Assembly (NCBI GenBank): GCA_035761045.1
Contig: DASTRU010000001.1
Coordinates: 1-15,381 of the forward strand
DNA: 15,381 bases
From: DASTRU01 sp035761045
GTDB lineage: Bacteria; Pseudomonadota; Gammaproteobacteria; Burkholderiales; Burkholderiaceae_E
Direction: 5' to 3'
The position numbers and the translations under genes are program-made. Numbering within the stretch: the first letter of the stretch is position 1; each line of letters opens with the position of its first letter. Positions 14,725 through 15,381 of this stretch are shown here, piece by piece. The notes below the pieces were generated by a model, which was not told the origin of the DNA, searched no databases, and saw only the letters and a program-made list of their open reading frames with translations.

Positions 14725-15381
14725 ATGAATCTCAGTCTTAATGTCGTCGTGCTGTTGTACTTAGTCGCGTCGGTCTTCTTCATTCAAGCGCTCAAGGGCT
14801 TGTCGCATCCGGCGACGTCGCGGCGTGGCAATGCCTTTGGCATGACGGGCATGGCGATCGCCGTGCTAACCACGATCGCGCTCGTCTACAAACTCGCGCC
14901 CGAAATCGCGACGATGGGCCTGGGCTACGTGCTCGCCGGTCTCGTGCTCGGCGGTGGCGCGGGCGCCATCATGGCCAAGCGCGTCGAGATGACCAAGATG
15001 CCCGAGCTCGTGGCCTTCATGCACAGCATGATTGGTTTATCCGCCGTGTTCATCGCGATCGCTTGCGTGGCCGAGCCATGGGCGTTCGGCATCGTCGGCA
15101 AGGGCGATTTGATTCCGATGGGCAACCGTATCGAACTTGCGATCGGCACCTTCGTTGGCGCGATCACGTTCTCGGGCTCGGTCATCGCGTTTGGCAAGTT
15201 GTCGGGCAAGTACAAATTCCGCTTGTTCCAAGGCGCGCCGGTGGTCTTCAAGGGCCAGCACCTGCTCAACCTCGTGCTCGCGATCGCGATGGTGTTGTAC
15301 GCCGCGTGGTTCGTGCTCGATCAAGGCTGGGTGTCGTTCCTCGTGATGCTCGCGATCGCCTTCGTGCTGGGCGTGTTGATC
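14725..15381 (+). CDS. pntB: NAD(P) transhydrogenase subunit beta, N-terminal part (3' truncated by window)
   Basis: Beta subunit, holding most of the proton channel and, beyond this window, the NADP(H)-binding domain. The 219 codons seen are about the first half of a protein usually near 460-480 residues. Translation from the ATG at 14725 begins MNLSLNVVVLLYLVASVFFI, then LSHPATSRRGNAFGMTGMAI (26-45), a strong PntB match. KRVEMTKMPELVAFMHSM follows, in which His100 corresponds by context to the channel histidine (His91 in E. coli). At least six hydrophobic helices are visible. AAGGGG precedes the start (14713-14718). The frame remains open to the last base, so the truncation is due only to the window edge. 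Confidence 0.96.
   Translation, partial: MNLSLNVVVLLYLVASVFFIQALKGLSHPATSRRGNAFGMTGMAIAVLTTIALVYKLAPEIATMGLGYVLAGLVLGGGAGAIMAKRVEMTKMPELVAFMHSMIGLSAVFIAIACVAEPWAFGIVGKGDLIPMGNRIELAIGTFVGAITFSGSVIAFGKLSGKYKFRLFQGAPVVFKGQHLLNLVLAIAMVLYAAWFVLDQGWVSFLVMLAIAFVLGVLI

Noticed and set aside
1..15381. CRISPR arrays, tRNA/rRNA genes, IS elements, phage attachment sites
   Set aside because: No regularly spaced direct repeats, cloverleaf patterns, transposase or integrase motifs, or terminal inverted repeats were found on either strand by eye.

Overview
The window is about 15.4 kb of gene-dense, high-GC bacterial DNA (near 60% G+C by eye; not computed). It looks like ordinary chromosome from a Gram-negative proteobacterium, most likely a betaproteobacterium close to Burkholderiales. 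The reasons are the E. coli-type PurB, the three-subunit pntAA/pntAB/pntB operon, SecD and SecF as separate proteins with a beta-type SecF motif (YSVNES, THGTT), and the cytochrome b561 plus YceI cluster. The exact lineage cannot be fixed from sequence alone. No rRNA, tRNA, IS element, phage gene or CRISPR array was seen, and no gap between genes exceeds about 175 bp.

Left block (1-5175, + strand): the 3' part of secD, then secF, an S33/TAP-like alpha/beta hydrolase with an N-terminal export signal, a NatA-like ABC ATPase and an ABC-2 permease. From secF onward each stop overlaps the next start (TAATG, ATGA, ATGA), so these genes should be one translationally coupled operon. A strong bidirectional hairpin terminator at 5185-5209 separates it from the next block.

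Second block (5232-7019, - strand): a cytochrome b561 gene followed by two different periplasmic YceI-family genes. This is a probable envelope redox or quinone-linked operon. Divergent from it (7195-8220, +) is a stand-alone leucine-rich-repeat protein with 24-residue repeats and a disordered Ser/Arg/Pro-rich N-terminus. It is the most unusual gene here.

Third block (8258-13135): purB (-), then a + strand pair (a YibF-like glutathione S-transferase and a DUF418/YeiB-like membrane protein), then mnmA and a NudJ-like NUDIX hydrolase (-, GTGA overlap). This resembles the E. coli nudJ-mnmA-hflD-purB neighbourhood, but hflD is absent and two opposite-strand genes lie between mnmA and purB.

Right block (13260-end, +): pntAA, pntAB and the N-terminal part of pntB, the proton-translocating NAD(P) transhydrogenase. 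pntB is cut by the window end.

I found no clear new multi-gene system. The items most worth a second look are the LRR protein, the 14 copies of the palindrome GCGATCGC, and the hydrolase/ABC genes fused to the secDF operon.
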